From Pseudaquabacterium terrae (GTDB taxonomy: Bacteria > Pseudomonadota > Gammaproteobacteria > Burkholderiales > Burkholderiaceae_C), in the NCBI RefSeq assembly GCF_013266755.1, contig NZ_JABRWJ010000007.1, positions 372,001 to 436,000 of the forward strand: a stretch of 64,000 nt of DNA, written 5' to 3'. The translations under genes were made by a program, and so were the position numbers. Positions 63,022 through 64,000 of the stretch are shown one piece after another. The first letter of the stretch is position 1; every line of letters starts with the position of its first letter. Below the pieces are notes generated by a model, which was not told the DNA's origin, ran no database searches, and saw only the letters and a program-made list of their open reading frames with translations.

Positions 63022-63266
63022 GGAGCTGATCTCCTGGAGGAAGGTGGGGTGATCGACAAGCCACGACCTGGGGCCGCTTGGCATGGGGACTGCGTCAACG
63101 ATTGTCAACAAAGGGTTGCGCGGCATGACCACGGGAGAGCCCTTGATTTGTTGTTTTCCCGCCTCGCTGCAACACCTGATTAGACAAGTGACTCTGCATT
63201 TCGCGCATCGGATGCGCGTCCCGCGCGCCAGAGGGCGCGGCGCAAGAGGGGAACGAGACCCGACTG

Positions 63267-64000
63267 TTACAGCCGCGGCACCGCCGCCAGCAGCGTCTTC
63301 GTGTAGTCGTGCTGCGGTCGATTCAGCACCTCCGCCGCACGCCCACGCTCGACGATGCGCCCGGCCTGCATCACCGCCATCTCGTCGGCGATGTACTCGA
63401 CGACGCCGATGTTGTGCGTGATGAACAGGTACGAAACGCCGAGCTCGCGCTGCAGATCACGCAGCAAATTCAGTATTTGCGCTTGAACTGATACATCCAG
63501 CGCCGACGTCGGCTCGTCGCAGACGATCAGCTTGGGCTGCACCGCCAGCCCGCGGGCGATCGCGATGCGCTGGCGCTGGCCGCCGGAGAACTCGTGCGGG
63601 AAGCGCTCGAGCGCCTCCTGGCGCAGGCCAACCTGGTCGGCGATGCGCTTGATGCGCGTGCGCCGCTCCTCTGCGGCGATATCGGGCTGCAGCGCCTGCA
63701 GGCCCTCGTCCAGGATGTCGAACACCCGCATGCGCGGGTTCAGCGACGCGAACGGGTCCTGGAAGATGATCTGCACGTCGCGGCGCGCGCGGCGCAACGC
63801 CTCGCCCTGCAGCTCGAACAGGTTCTGCCCGTCCAGCCGCGCCTGGCCGCTGATGGTGGCGATGCGCCGCAGCAGCTGCACGATCGCCTTGCCGGTGGTC
63901 GTCTTGCCGCAGCCCGACTCTCCCACCAGCGCCAGCGTGCGCCCGGCCGGCACCTGGAACGAGACGCCGGCGACGGCGTCGAAATGCGCCCTGACCCGCT
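63267..64000 (-). CDS. Oligopeptide/dipeptide-type ABC transporter ATP-binding protein (runs off right edge)
   Basis: The 243 C-terminal codons of an ABC ATPase, open to the window edge and therefore 5'-truncated. Walker A 'GESGCGKTTTGKA', Q-loop 'IIFQDPFASLNPRM', signature 'FSGGQRQRIAIARGL', Walker B 'LIVCDEPTSALD', and switch His in 'FITHNIGVVEYIAD'. The sequence 'HFDAVAGVSFQVPAGRTLAL' before Walker A matches the second ATPase (DppF/OppF) or the C-half of the fused YejF/GsiA type. It powers uptake of peptides or related solutes. It lies 245 bp upstream of the receptor-hydroxylase array on the same strand; a functional link is possible but unproven. Confidence 0.9.
   Translation of the reverse strand, partial: RVRAHFDAVAGVSFQVPAGRTLALVGESGCGKTTTGKAIVQLLRRIATISGQARLDGQNLFELQGEALRRARRDVQIIFQDPFASLNPRMRVFDILDEGLQALQPDIAAEERRTRIKRIADQVGLRQEALERFPHEFSGGQRQRIAIARGLAVQPKLIVCDEPTSALDVSVQAQILNLLRDLQRELGVSYLFITHNIGVVEYIADEMAVMQAGRIVERGRAAEVLNRPQHDYTKTLLAAVPRL

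Noticed and set aside
63103..63108. TTGACA-like box on the minus strand upstream of the second TonB receptor
   Set aside because: No acceptable -10 at 16-18 bp; left as a hint only.

Overview
The window is a chromosomal segment of a very GC-rich betaproteobacterium, most likely a Burkholderiales of the Rubrivivax/Leptothrix/Ideonella/Roseateles type. This rests on the strong G/C third-position bias, the gene order exbB-exbD-lpxK-trm112-kdsB-adk, the dapA-bamC neighbourhood, PEP-CTERM proteins, and -10-like boxes of the form TA(A/T)AATCGC ahead of dapA, exbB and adk. No rRNA, tRNA, CRISPR array, transposase or phage gene was seen. The assignment is inference; no database was searched.

Layout. 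1-2.1 kb: 5' part of comEC (runs off the left edge), divergent to a RidA-family gene coupled to dsbB. 2.2-6.9 kb: a lipoprotein glycoside hydrolase co-directional with a LytS/LytTR two-component system, converging on a GH5-like lipoprotein whose expected nucleophile Glu reads as Gln. 7.1-11.9 kb: a three-gene 2-oxoacid oxidoreductase operon (FAD/Fe-S subunit, korA, korB). 12.1-21.4 kb: an MdtABC-type RND efflux operon with its own outer-membrane factor. 21.4-32.0 kb: small lipoprotein, MFS exporter, parC, acyl-CoA ligase, GNAT, a tannase/MHETase-family esterase divergent from a MarR regulator, and parE, which carries an in-frame palindromic insertion. 32.0-41.8 kb: secreted and PEP-CTERM proteins, an ECF sigma factor, a membrane protein, and two tandem Ser/Thr kinase-TPR receptors. 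41.9-54.5 kb: alpha/beta hydrolase, MFS transporter, a 41-residue coupled ORF, methyltransferase, then the housekeeping run dapA, bamC, sodB, xseA, exbBD, lpxK, trm112, kdsB, adk and an SDR. 54.5-64 kb: on the minus strand, two successive pairs of TonB-dependent receptor plus cytosolic TPR-aspartyl/asparaginyl beta-hydroxylase, downstream of an oligopeptide-type ABC ATPase (partial at the right edge).

The most unusual unit is this receptor-hydroxylase-receptor-hydroxylase array. It may be a duplicated module joining outer-membrane uptake to a 2-oxoglutarate/Fe(II) hydroxylase. Its substrate is unknown, and the link to the neighbouring peptide transporter is only suggestive. Other points of note are the palindromic element inside parE with a related element between korA and korB, the probably non-canonical GH5-like protein, and a near-palindromic candidate MarR operator.
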